Below are positions 23,345 to 33,215 of a DNA stretch of 64,000 nucleotides, in pieces. This DNA is from Letharia columbiana (taxonomy: Eukaryota; Ascomycota; Lecanoromycetes; Lecanorales; Parmeliaceae), in contig NW_023501039.1 in the NCBI RefSeq assembly GCF_014066305.1, positions 1,240,001 through 1,304,000 of the forward strand, written 5' to 3'. Made by a program: the position numbers and the translations under genes. The notes beneath the pieces were generated by a model that saw nothing but the letters and a program-made list of their open reading frames with translations, searched no databases and was not told where the DNA came from. The number at the start of each line of letters is the position of its first letter. Position 1 is the stretch's first letter.

Positions 23345-24341
23345 GACTTGTGCGAGATTTGCGAGCCGTGGCCGTCAGTCGCTGCTTCAATCGTCAAAAA
23401 CCGCATCAAGTTATGGTGTCTCGATGTTTTCTCGAACATCATCGGTATTCTTTTCTTCGGCACGCCCTACGGAGCGGCCATAGACAGTCCAGAAAAAGGT
23501 ATATTCCCAGGCAGTATAGTAGATCTATTCACGCTTGGCTCGGGCACCCGGCTTTTTCGCTGGGAAAACGAGGATTGGTCTCCTTGAGGATCTGAAGCAC
23601 ATTTCAAAAGAACTTGAGGATACTTCTATATCGTCCGCCGTCTTCTGTCAGGGAATCTGAAAGTAATCACTTGTACGAGACGGAAGAAAACACCCCCCCC
23701 GGGCTTAGCAGATTGATATGAGACCCGTCTTTCTGTGGTGGCTTAAAGCTCCCACGCCTACAACAAGCTAGTTGCATGCTCTAGATTGTCGAGAAGGGTT
23801 CTGCAATCTTGGCAACCGAGGGCGAGAAACGCATCCCCGGATTCGTGGATCACCGGCAGGTTTGTCGATTCAAGGGCCGTCCTGATCCCGACTATGCTGT
23901 GGTGTCCCAGGCGATATACCAACTCTGTAAAAGAGCTTGTTATCATCCGTGCACGTAGAGGCCGAAAAACCTTTCTATTCTGATGCTGAAATGCTCATCG
24001 ACAGCTCTGAAGGAGCCCGAGAAAGACGTCTTAGAGACGCCGATGTTGATGACTACAGAGTCAATCTCCCGAACCCTGTCGACGGCACCTGCCAATGGCT
24101 TCTATCAAATTCTCAATTTGAAACGTGGATTGCGTCCGAAGAGAGTGCCCTTCTTTGGATCACGGGCTACCCAGGTTCTGGGAAAATTATACTCTCAGCT
24201 TCGATCACCGACCATCTTGAGGGAAGGCACCTGTCAGCTAGGCGGGAGCCTAGGTCTGCTCGTTCTTCTGTGTCGAAGAGAATGAAAACCAAAATGACGC
24301 AAATGCAATTCTTCGCAGCAGCATCGCTCAGATCCTCGTAG
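23345..24341 (+). pseudogene. Relic of an NLR: hydrolase-like plus NACHT N-part
   Basis: Fragments in different frames appear in the right order for a fungal NLR-type protein. First, an alpha/beta-hydrolase-like segment near 23425-23480 (IIGILFFGTPYG; the family has GIIFFGTPHRGS). Second, near 23670-23710, LYETEEN then GLSRLI. Third, near 23790-23930, VEKGSAIL, then KRIPGFVDHRQVCRFKG and DPDY, resembling the end of that domain. Last, a NACHT start at 23937-24341 with CQWLLSNSQFETW and a P-loop LLWITGYPGSGKI. The P-loop Ser/Thr after Lys is Ile. Stops and frame changes separate the pieces, and nothing after the P-loop region (Walker B, repeats) remains. Such proteins act in non-self recognition in fungi; this copy looks dead. 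Confidence 0.72.
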
Positions 24342-24580
24342 GGCGTGGCTGAGCATACATATATAGAAGGCTTCGACCAAGGCGACAGGTCTCTCTCGCT
24401 TGAATCAAGCAGTGTCGAGACAGTCTTATTGATTTGACACTATTTTGCAAGGCTGATGCTTCACTAATACACCCAGCTTCTGCTGCCGGCTAATTCTGCT
24501 TATGTCCTGTAACGGTGGCTGGACATTTCGGAAACTCATTTCAATAGATATGATGAAAACTCTGTCAAACAGCATTTTAT

Positions 24581-25482
24581 CTACTTAGGCTCTTCTTGCA
24601 ACTCCACCACCTCTACATTTCTTTCCCTCACATCCAGGCCATCCGCTTTTCGCCGCTGACCAACAAATTTCCCTTCCAGCCCCAGCTTCTGTGTCGCCAG
24701 ATTCCTAAGCCATATGACCCCCCAAGCAATGCCAAAGATCACGCAGATAGCGATCAAGATTCCAAAACAATATCCAGTAACACGGCCATTGCCCTTGCTG
24801 GGGTCTAGAAAGGAGTATGGATAGAAGCCTTCAGTGGCATGGGTAATGTAGGCGAGAGCAAGATAGCATGCTAGCAAGATGACCAGAAAGACTATGTGCA
24901 ATGGCGGTGGCGGGCTGGTTCGTGGCAGCACAACCTCGACGAGGGCAAAGAGGCTGTTGAGGGCGTGTTGGGATATCTGTAGAAGAAGAACGAATTTAGC
25001 ATCTATACACTCCCCGGCGAAGAACGCATAATGTATCTTACATTCGACCACCCTTCCTCCACGACCGGGAACCAAGGATCTCGATACAAAATGGCCCAAA
25101 ACACCAGCGTCACCAGAAACGGGAACGTAACCACCGTTGAGTAGAATACCGCATGCGCAGCCTGCAACGGCCTCGGCCAGCCCCGCAGCCACGCTTGCCC
25201 CGTCCGCGCGTACGAAAAGGTATGGAGGGCGCCGAAGAGGAGGTAGAACGCCAGGCCCCAGTAGGTCAGGTTGGTGAAGTAGGAGAAGGACTGCCGGGCG
25301 GCGGCGGCGAGGTGGTGGGCGTCGTCCCAGCCGAAGACGGTGAAGATGGTGGCGAAGGCGTAGACGGAGAGGAGGAGGCGGAGGGAGGCGAGCGGGAAGG
25401 GCGGCAGGAGCCAGGAGGTTGTGTAGCGGCATGTCGGGTCGAAGGGTTGGGGGATGCCGAGGAGGGGGTAGATCTTCGCCAT
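24581..25482 (-). CDS. FAR-17a/AIG1-like integral membrane protein
   Basis: Proposed exons on the minus strand are 25482-25042 and 24976-24581 (278 aa). The intron donor follows GWSN and the acceptor precedes ISQHALN. Six or so hydrophobic segments are visible. Two conserved polar sites of the AIG1/ADTRP family can be recognised: Thr in SYFTNLTYWGLAFYLLFGAL, and His in HALNSLFALVEVVLP. A third family-like block is YITHATEGFYPYSFLDP. Animal members are Thr hydrolases of fatty-acid esters of hydroxy fatty acids; the fungal role is unknown, so the activity is inferred only. This is the only intact gene between 21.6 and 31.7 kb. GC is high in the first exon. Confidence 0.7.
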
Positions 25483-27104
25483 CGGGGGAGGTTTTCTTCT
25501 CTATGTGGGCGTGATGGAGGAAGGGTGGGTGTGCGTTCGTGTACTTAGCCTTGCATGATGTTCAAGGATGAGCGAAAGAGTGAATTAGAGAGGCTTCCAC
25601 GATGGCAGCATGGTTGGAGGAATTCCGCAGGCACGGAACTCGAAAAAGCTTTCAACTCGCGGAAATCCAGACTGGTGATATGATGATAGAGTACTTAGTG
25701 CGATGAGGCAGCCTGACAGCCTAACACCATCGAACCGCGGCCGATCAAACGGCGTGCCGTGCCTCATTGTCCAACCATGACAGTCCTAATTACCTCGCAG
25801 CTAACTGTTCGCAGCCGTAGAATTCGAGAGACCGCAGTGCTTCAGCGGCGGTCTGCTGCCCTCGTGCCAATTCGGGACCGTAAAGGTTCTGAGACTTTCG
25901 TGCATACCTACGGAGCCGCTCTCTCATTGAAAAGTGTTTACAGCTCCAGCCTCGTGGGATAAGCGCCCCCCCGCATTCACTCGGGACTCGCTCGACCGCG
26001 GCCGCCTTAGAGTACATAAAGTAGCGGGAGATTCTACTTTTACTTACCTAGCTGAGCAGGGGTGACGAACACCCGATCCTTTCGCTTAGTGTTGCATGTA
26101 CACCATATACAGAGCTCTAGGTGAGTGCGAGACGGATCCTCGAGGCAGCCCGCTGGCGGACCTCATGGCGCTCACTATCACGAGGCAACTTTGCAGCGTA
26201 GCGCAACAATCTACAAGGCTACCTACGGACCAAAGTGGTGTGCAGTGTCATGCAATATCTTGCGCTGACTGCTGGGGTGTCCTGCACTACCCCCGATGCA
26301 GGCCCCCTTGTTCAGTACCTGTGGGATCTCGTACGTGTACACACTTGTTGGATACACGTACACTCACTCCTTCAGATCGGGTTCGTGTCCATGATCATCA
26401 GCGCGCTGAGGAAGAGACAGAAGATATCCATCAGATATCCACTCAATTAGATGAACATCTCTTTATTCCTTCAGGGAGGAGTACTATACATGACCTCGGT
26501 TAGTGTAACACACTTGCTTTTTTCCCTTTTGACGAGGCACTTCTCAGAAACATCGGTTCTCGAATATTTGCAAAGGTGTGAGACATGTTTTTTGATGCAG
26601 GTCAAAGAACTTGCTATGTTTGAAGGGTATCTTAGTTCTACAGAGAACTGGTTTGACTTATGCAACAATTAGGGATGTGTGAGGGATTTCCTTGCTGTGT
26701 TTTATGGCAATCTTACGGAAACCGGATGCGACTGCTTTGAGAGTTCAGAGTGTAAAAATGTTTTTCGATGCAGGTCAAGTTGTTGAGCCAAAACTGCGAA
26801 CACTGAACCGGATCTGAGTGTTGTTGGATGGATATTTAGTTCGTATTAGGTTCGATTCCTAACTGGCGCTGGTACAATGGTGTTGCGGTGCTTTTTATTT
26901 TCTCTGAGGGGGTGTACACGTATCGAAAAGGAGTGTACACATATGAGATGGCTTATCTGCTGGCATGGCAGCCTGTTCACGGCAGCCATGCACGGCCCTT
27001 TCGAGGACTCCCATTCATCCTGGGGGAATTCCCACTCATGATTCGTATCCTTCGCACTTTTTGTCGTTGTACGTTAGACATTGCAACGCATGCGGCCAGG
27101 CATC
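25483..27104. other. Intergenic 1.6 kb with one dispersed repeat copy
   Basis: No gene supported. The words GATGCAGGTCAA (near 26595 and 26768) and GTGTACAC (near 26913 and 26935) are each repeated at short distance. One copy of the B-box repeat lies at 26818-26906. The rest shows nothing recognisable. Confidence 0.4.
26818..26906 (+). repeat. Dispersed repeat with tRNA-type T-arm, copy 1
   Basis: About 89 bp nearly identical to 63244-63329, with only a few substitutions and small indels. It contains TTAGGTTCGATTCCTAA, a perfect 5-bp T-stem with a 7-nt loop matching the RNA polymerase III B-box consensus GGTTCGANTCC. No intact acceptor stem, anticodon arm or A box was found, so it is not a functional tRNA gene. 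It could be the tail of a tRNA-derived SINE. Confidence 0.75.
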
Positions 27105-29166
27105 ATGGTAAAGCCTGCACAGAATAGCCCCTCTCCCAAATTGGAGGACGCGTCAGGCATCAGCAGCGAGCGTGAGCAGCTACTATTCCATACAGACCAT
27201 ACTGGAGAATGGACGCACCGTGCCAGGTACAGACAACGATGAGCACTCAACCCGATGCCAGGCTTGCGGGCGAGATGACGTTAAATCAACTTTCAGGCAG
27301 AAGTGTGCCCGAATCCTTGATTGCTCTTCCAGCACATTTGACGCTGGCAGTCGGTACAGTAGGTACGGCGAGATCGACTCGTTCAGCCCTTGGTTCCCCG
27401 AAACCGATCCTAAAAATCCTCGAGCCCTAACCTGGATCAAGAAGCTTTCACATCGAGGAACGTCACTGTTCATACAGATAGTCATCTCGACTGCGGTACT
27501 CATATTCAACATCTCAGTGTTGATCTACGCTGTGACAAAAGTACGGCATATCCAATGGCTTTGGAGATGTATATCAGGGACACTGCGGTTTGGTCGGAAG
27601 ATATAACAATATGGTACACTTAGGTATCAATGTTGTGTCGACTCTGCTTCTGGGTTCCAACAACTATTGCGCACAGCTACTGGCGGCTCCAACGAGGTCC
27701 GAGGTCGACATGGCGCACGACAAGGGAGATTGGCTTGATATCGGAGTGCCGAGCCTTCGCAATTTGTGGAAGAAGAGAATCGCCCGAAATCGCAAAGCTG
27801 CATGGACACTGTTAATGATCAGCTCAGTCCTCTTACATCTTGTATGGAATTCCGCCGTCTTCGCGGCAAAACCGTACCGAATAGCAATCGTCACCTCGGA
27901 CTACCTCGCAGACGCCGGACCGTGGCCGACTCAGAACAATCAGACACTCTACATGCTTCGAAATACGGGATCGCTCTCCCATTTGAACAAAAGCCAATGC
28001 ATTGAATGCTATATAAGCCCCAATCCTGGGCAGATGGACGTTCTGGTCGTCGCCGCTAACGTCACAATGCAAGATTACGCATCCCTGGCGGGCGGCAATG
28101 ATAGCTCATCTCTTCTGTGCGAGTATGACAATTTCGATGGTGGGACTGACTGGATCTGGGCTCAAAGCTGGTTGTGTTCAGCATACGCGCAGCCCGGAGC
28201 CCAGCCTGGATCATGGTGCACTCCCGAATTCCCCCTTGCCAAGGAGGTGGAGTGCACTCTGAAGGAGTACCCTTGGCTTAGAAATGGAGTTGTTGGCAAG
28301 TCTCTTCGGGTAAAAGTGGATCACTGTCTCAGCGCCGGGGTCGAACTTTGCAGTTTGCGATACAGCGCCCAAATCCTGCTCGTGGTTTGTATACTCAATT
28401 TGGGCAAGTGCGCTGCCATTTACTACACAGTCTATCTTCATAATCGAAGCGACACAAACCCCAGAGAGAAAGCTTCACTTGTCACCGCTGGCGATGCTGC
28501 AGCAAGCTTTCTTGCGGAAGAGGATCTCACTACCGAACACCTGTCATGTGCAAGCCGGGAGGAATTCACTGGGAAAGAGTGGCCTACTAAACGCTCGCCG
28601 AGGTTACATCCAGGACCGTCACGGTATGCCATTCCCTGGTTCAGAGCTGCTAGCAGCACCCGGTGGCTTGTGACCCTAGCACTCTGTGTTGCCGTTTCAG
28701 TGGTCGCTGCTGTGCTTCTTGCCCAGGGCATTGATGCACAACGAAATCGTGCCATTGCCGTGACTATCAGATCGTTGACAGCTCATGGCCTTGGTACTAC
28801 GCAACCATACGCCACAGCACTTGGGACCCTTGCAAGACACATGAGCCCGCTTGCTGGTTTCTATGTCGCGACTCTGTTCGCGAATATGTGGCAGGTAAGC
28901 AGGACAATTCGGTTCATCTCATGCTCAGCATGGCTTTCATTGACTGCTTATTGGTAATATACAGTGCACTGTACCTCCTGTACAACGGCCTATTAACCAA
29001 CATGCTGGTTGCGGATGAATGGAACGACTTCATCAAAGAACGTTACCCGGAATGTGGGCCAGGCACTGAGCTGGACGTGCTTACAACGACCAGTGGCTAC
29101 GAAGAAAATCACCGCGAACTACGAATTGATCTCGGACCAGCCCTCGAGGTGCCCAACCAAAGCTAG
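27105..29166 (+). pseudogene. DUF6536 membrane protein, frameshifted and truncated
   Basis: The N-terminal exon 27105-27226 (MVKPAQNSPS...) joins to 27297 through a 70-bp intron. The first membrane span (FIQIVISTAVLIFNISVLIYA) then continues to an A4 run at 27537-27540. Here the conserved continuation KYGISNGFGDVYQGHCG is in a different frame; one A fewer would restore it. Downstream, VHLGINVVSTLLLGSNNYC and the DWLDIGVPSLRNL block are diagnostic of DUF6536 proteins. A second frame problem occurs at the expected intron near 28895-28964. After the span ALYLLYNGLLTNMLVADEWN the usual C-terminal third is missing. The function of the family is unknown. A sequencing error could explain the A4 indel but not the truncation. 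Confidence 0.7.
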
Positions 29167-30472
29167 GAGGTTTCTCCTCACGACGGCGCTAGCATTCGAG
29201 AACAGCGAGACGAGTCCGGTGATACATCGGCACCGCTATGAAGGTCGCAAATCGGTGCTTGAAAAGGCAACTACGGAGGGGCGTCATCGCCTGCTTATTT
29301 TCGTCAGGATCACGGAACAAGAGGACTAGATCGAGACCTTCGAGATGCTTCGGGAGGGGGGTAAATTCGACAGTGATTCTCGCTCTCACGGAGCCGAGTG
29401 CGTGACACGATTACGAATTCTATCTACCTTGCGGTACTACTACATCTTGTGATACTCCCTTACCCTACGATACGCGGAAATCTTGAAAAGAGCATGCCAT
29501 CGCTGTGCTGTACCGAAAGTAGGCAGTACGCCCTACATCTTGTCGAGCGGAATGACTCACGATCATGTTAACCTCAGTTGCCTCGGCATCTGCGGGTTCG
29601 AATGCCCCCTCTCGAAAAGGTCGTCAGAATAGTACGCCTTCCGATCGATCCTTCCTATCCCGAACTCAACCATTCGGTTCACGGCCAGGTCTTCAAAGTG
29701 TCTGAAAGACTGCATTCCCACGGGAGAATCCACGTCTCCTCGTCGCTCCGGCTTCTTGACCTTCGTGAAGAAGACACCGGCCTTGACAAGTATAGAACGG
29801 CGCCATAGGTCCGTCCACCCGTGGGACTTCCGCTCCTTTGCACCGCAGCCGATCAAGGCCGCGGAACTGTTCATCCGCTTCCGCCGTCGAAAAGCCCGTC
29901 TGCTTCGGAGTCCCACGTGATGAGATCCGACCGATCCGGGTTGGCATCGCTTTGGGGCCGATCTGAGGAATGGAGGAATGTGGTAATGGTGTTGTCCGTC
30001 GATGAGATAGATCTCCGTGGGTCCGGATGCGGGTTCGGTCCAATTTGTGGACGGTAATATCTCCATTGGGAGCCTTCTCTGGCTGTCAAACGAAGAGCCT
30101 TTTTTTGTACGGAGGTGTTTGCTGCCGTATCTGGTTAAGATGAGGCTCTCTTGTGTTGCACGTGACTCTGCCTAGGTTGTTGGAAGCGAGGCGTGGGAGA
30201 TGGGAGTGATCGGGAGCAGATGTGAGAGGAAGCGTTGTGGTGAAAGGCGTTCGAGTCGGATCTAGGAAGCTGAGTCGATGTAGTTGAGGGCTTGGAAATG
30301 AATGCCTGAGGTCTTGGGGAAGGTGTGTGCTACTTCGTTTTTGGATCTGGAGACAGAGAGGGAAGGGAAGGGAAGGGAAGGGAAGGGAACGTGGGGCCTT
30401 TTTCTTCCTTTTGAATGGTAGGGGAGAGGAGGGGCGTCGTCTATAGTGTCATTACGACTACATCTTACGGCC
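29167..30472. other. Unresolved 1.3 kb between two broken genes
   Basis: A minus-strand frame of 167 codons at 29563-30066 (containing FRHFEDLAVNRMVEFGIGRI) looks somewhat protein-like, but no family, start context or splice sites could be supported. A GGGAA microsatellite lies at 30361-30389. Confidence 0.3.
30361..30389. repeat. GGGAA pentanucleotide repeat
   Basis: Five to six consecutive AGGGA units in the intergenic stretch. Confidence 0.9.
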
Positions 30473-30838
30473 TTAGATCTTATCATTTGCCTTCAAGGGC
30501 TGCCGTCCGACACCTTCGCGCAAGATCTCGACGATCTTCGGAGTCTTCCACATCACATGGTCCGCGATCTCCGCCGGCGTTGGACCCTTGCGGTGGCTCT
30601 GATGCAACACTGCGAACTTTGCGAGTATCTGATAGTCTCCGAGATCGTGCTCGCGGGGGTCGGGCCTCTCTATGGAGTAGATGCGAAGAAGCGCGTCGCG
30701 GATTTCTGAGCGTAGTTTGTTTGTACGATTCTCCTTATGGGGGCGAAGTTCAATGCGCCAGTGTTATGCTCATTCGTGGATTGGCAATAGGGGTCGGTGC
30801 AAGGGGTCATGTTCAGCTGCTCGTAAAGAGGCAGGCAT
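30473..30838 (-). pseudogene. Orphan reading frame with two in-frame stops
   Basis: On the minus strand an ATG at 30838 opens a frame (MPASLRAAEHDPLHRP...) interrupted by TGA at 30770-30772 and TAA at 30764-30766, then open for 96 codons to a TAA at 30473-30475. The translation after the stops looks like a genuine soluble protein with amphipathic helices (SEIRDALLRIYSIERPDPRE, LGDYQILAKFAVLHQSHRK, PTPAEIADHVMWKTPKIVEI). Both stops could come from CGA and CAA by a C-to-T change. Alternatively the coding part starts after an intron ending CCATAAG near 30733. No family recognised; the coding claim itself is moderate. Confidence 0.4.
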
Positions 30839-31706
30839 TGTGATTTGGAAATGGAACGTGTTTGGTGAAGGTTGTTTTTTTTTGGTGAGTGTCTAAACGT
30901 TACTGGAATGAGCAGACTGAAGGGCCAAGACGAGAGAGGGGACATGATATTATTCACAGACACCACTGCCAGCCGGGCTTCGAGTCGCGACCGAGACGAA
31001 AATGGGGTCAGAACGAAGCGAGAAACAAATTTTCACTGGATCCTTTCTCGACACTGTTTTCGCAACTAGTGTTCCCCAACCAAGCCATAGTTTCTCCAAC
31101 TCTGGCGGAACATCAAGGGAGAATGGGAACTGACACTGGAAGCATGTTGGGGCCAATGGGAAAGAGTACATCAGAGAGCTCACAACGATGTGGAGTTGGC
31201 ACGCATTGCGGTCTTTTTCGTTCGAAGCTGTCATAGGCACATGCTAGTCCGGTAAGTGTCATCCATCAGAGATGACACCAGGCCTCCCGTTGGGGGCAAG
31301 AGATCGATAGCCTTTTTTCGGGCTGCAAACTGACTTGAACTATGTATTGGTAGACATAATTGTCAGCAAAGGGACCCTGAGAGTACAACTGGATACTATG
31401 GGATAAAATGTTAAAGGCGTCATTAAAAAATTAGAGTGTTGTTGTTGTTTTGTTGTCTCGTCATGGAGATCAGGGTTAAAAAGTGACTAATCGTTCGCCA
31501 AAGGGTAACGTATGATGGAAGGGGCGAGACTTACGTTGAGCTGAGCCATGGAATCCCAATTGTCGAGTGGTACTGGGGCAAAATGACCTTGAAATTAGAG
31601 ACAGACGTAGACAAACTCATGCAAAGACATTGGAAATGGACATGTTCTAGAGGCATGATCATGTCTTGATTGCTTTGCTGCTGCTATACAGACATTGCAC
31701 CATGAT
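30839..31706. other. Intergenic 0.9 kb upstream of the housekeeping block
   Basis: A minus-strand frame at 30950-31240 (with PPELEKLWLGWGTLVAKTV) is open but unsupported. The 300 bases before 31706 are A/T-rich and probably include the rpp0 3' UTR. Confidence 0.35.
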
Positions 31707-32967
31707 CTAGTCGAAAAGACCTCCAAATCCTGCAGGAACATTAGTAGATGAAATTGTGTTACCAGCCGTAACATCATACCTTCGTCACCACTCTCCTCCT
31801 CCTCAGGCTCATCAGCTTTTTCGTCCGCAACATCAACAGGCTTGTCAGGCTCATCTCCAGTGGTCTGGGCAGGTGCTGCGGCTGCGTAGGCATCAGGGTT
31901 GGCAATACGGTCTTTCAGATCGCTGATTCCTTCCCAGCTATAGTCCGTTTCGACGGCGACCGCCAGAACATTCTTGTAGCTGTTCATGAAGCTGTGCATG
32001 ATGGATGGTAGCGTAGGGTAATTTGCGGCAAGGGAGATCTGGGTAATGGTTGCGATGGCGGAGTTGAGCGCCTTGAACAATTGCTCCTCTTTGATGTCGA
32101 GCACAGAGGGAGCGAAAGTCTGGCCGCCGTCATAAACCTGTGAAATGCTCATGCCGTAAGTGAAGGGCGAGATGTTGAGCATGTTCAGTAGTGTAGCCTC
32201 GGACGCTCCGACTTTGGTCCCTGCCTCGACAAGCTTCAAGTCCGTTGTGATTTCAATCGTACCACGTGCAATCTTTGTTGGAACACCAAGAGCTTGGAAG
32301 AAAGATGTTTTGCCGGGTTCCATTCCAGTATTTCCTGCAGGCACAAAAACATCCAAAGGAGCGATAGCGCCGGCTCTAGCAGGAGCCGCGACCTTCTCGG
32401 CGAGAATTACATCACGAGTCTTATTGAGGTCCGCATTGGTGAAGATGAAACCAACGTTCCCTAACATTTATCAGCGCGGAACTAGCTGTAGAGAAAATAA
32501 CAGCGGGTAGTACCTTTGACGTGGGGAAGCAGACGTTCGTACTCCGGGAAGTCGTTGATGAAGCCTTTAATAGCTCTTCGTACCTGTAATTTGGACGGTC
32601 AGCGCACCGATGACACGAATCTGAGCTGCCTGCATCTAGCCTGAGCCTGTCAATAGACGTAACATACCATGGTATTTTTGCCCATGAGCACTACCCCTTG
32701 AACTTCTCCCTCGGACCTCAGACTCTTACGGATCTTATGCATTTGTTGAGAGCTGACATTGTCGACCGTAACGATGAAGATAGACTTGTACCTATTCTCT
32801 AGTAAGCTTTCAAGCTTTTCCCTCCCTTGGATAATAATGTGCGGTACTCTTCAAGGAGCCCCTTGAGCTTATCGAAATAGGCCGCCTTGTTGCTGGTCTT
32901 GCCCCCCTGTAGATACTGTCAGTGGAACATTCTGTCAATATCTTCCTAGATTGAGATCCCTCACCAT
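31707..32967 (-). CDS. rpp0: 60S acidic ribosomal protein P0 (uL10)
   Basis: Base of the ribosomal stalk that recruits P1/P2 and stimulates elongation-factor GTPases. Proposed exons on the minus strand are 32967-32965 (the ATG alone), 32906-32848, 32791-32668, 32583-32514, 32460-31780 and 31729-31707, giving 319 residues. Typical blocks are [63 protein letters not shown] and the P-protein tail [14 protein letters not shown]. The tail's last residues come from a 23-nt terminal exon. The start codon is a 3-nt exon followed directly by GTGAGG. It shares a 248-bp promoter with trm82. Identification is certain; exon edges are by hand. Confidence 0.94.
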
Positions 32968-33215
32968 ATCTTCTTAGTGTGAAGATAGGATGTTTAAGGG
33001 TCAAGTGGTTGTAAATGTGCGTTTGCTTTGGGGTCTGTCTGATGCTGTTGGTAAGACTTCGCGGAGCTGGAACATTAAGTTTGATATCCTGTGGGCTCTT
33101 CTCGCTTGCGCTTACCGCGCTAAATTCTTGGCGCGAATTTCCTCAATCTGCAACTTGTCTGCGAGATATGCCTCAATTGTCAAGATGATTCTATTCCGAC
33201 AACTCAAGACTGGTT
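32968..33215. promoter_or_regulatory. Shared rpp0/trm82 divergent promoter
   Basis: The start codons of the ribosomal P0 gene (minus) and the tRNA methyltransferase subunit gene (plus) are 248 bp apart. No obvious TATA element was seen; the assignment is positional. Confidence 0.6.

Noticed and set aside
25153..25548. 131-codon plus-strand Gly/Glu-rich frame
   Set aside because: Antisense to the first exon of the AIG1-like gene, whose membrane segments and family motifs are on the minus strand.
29590..29620. GGGTTCGAATGCCCC as a possible tRNA B-box
   Set aside because: The T-stem does not pair properly and no cloverleaf, A box or acceptor stem can be built around it.
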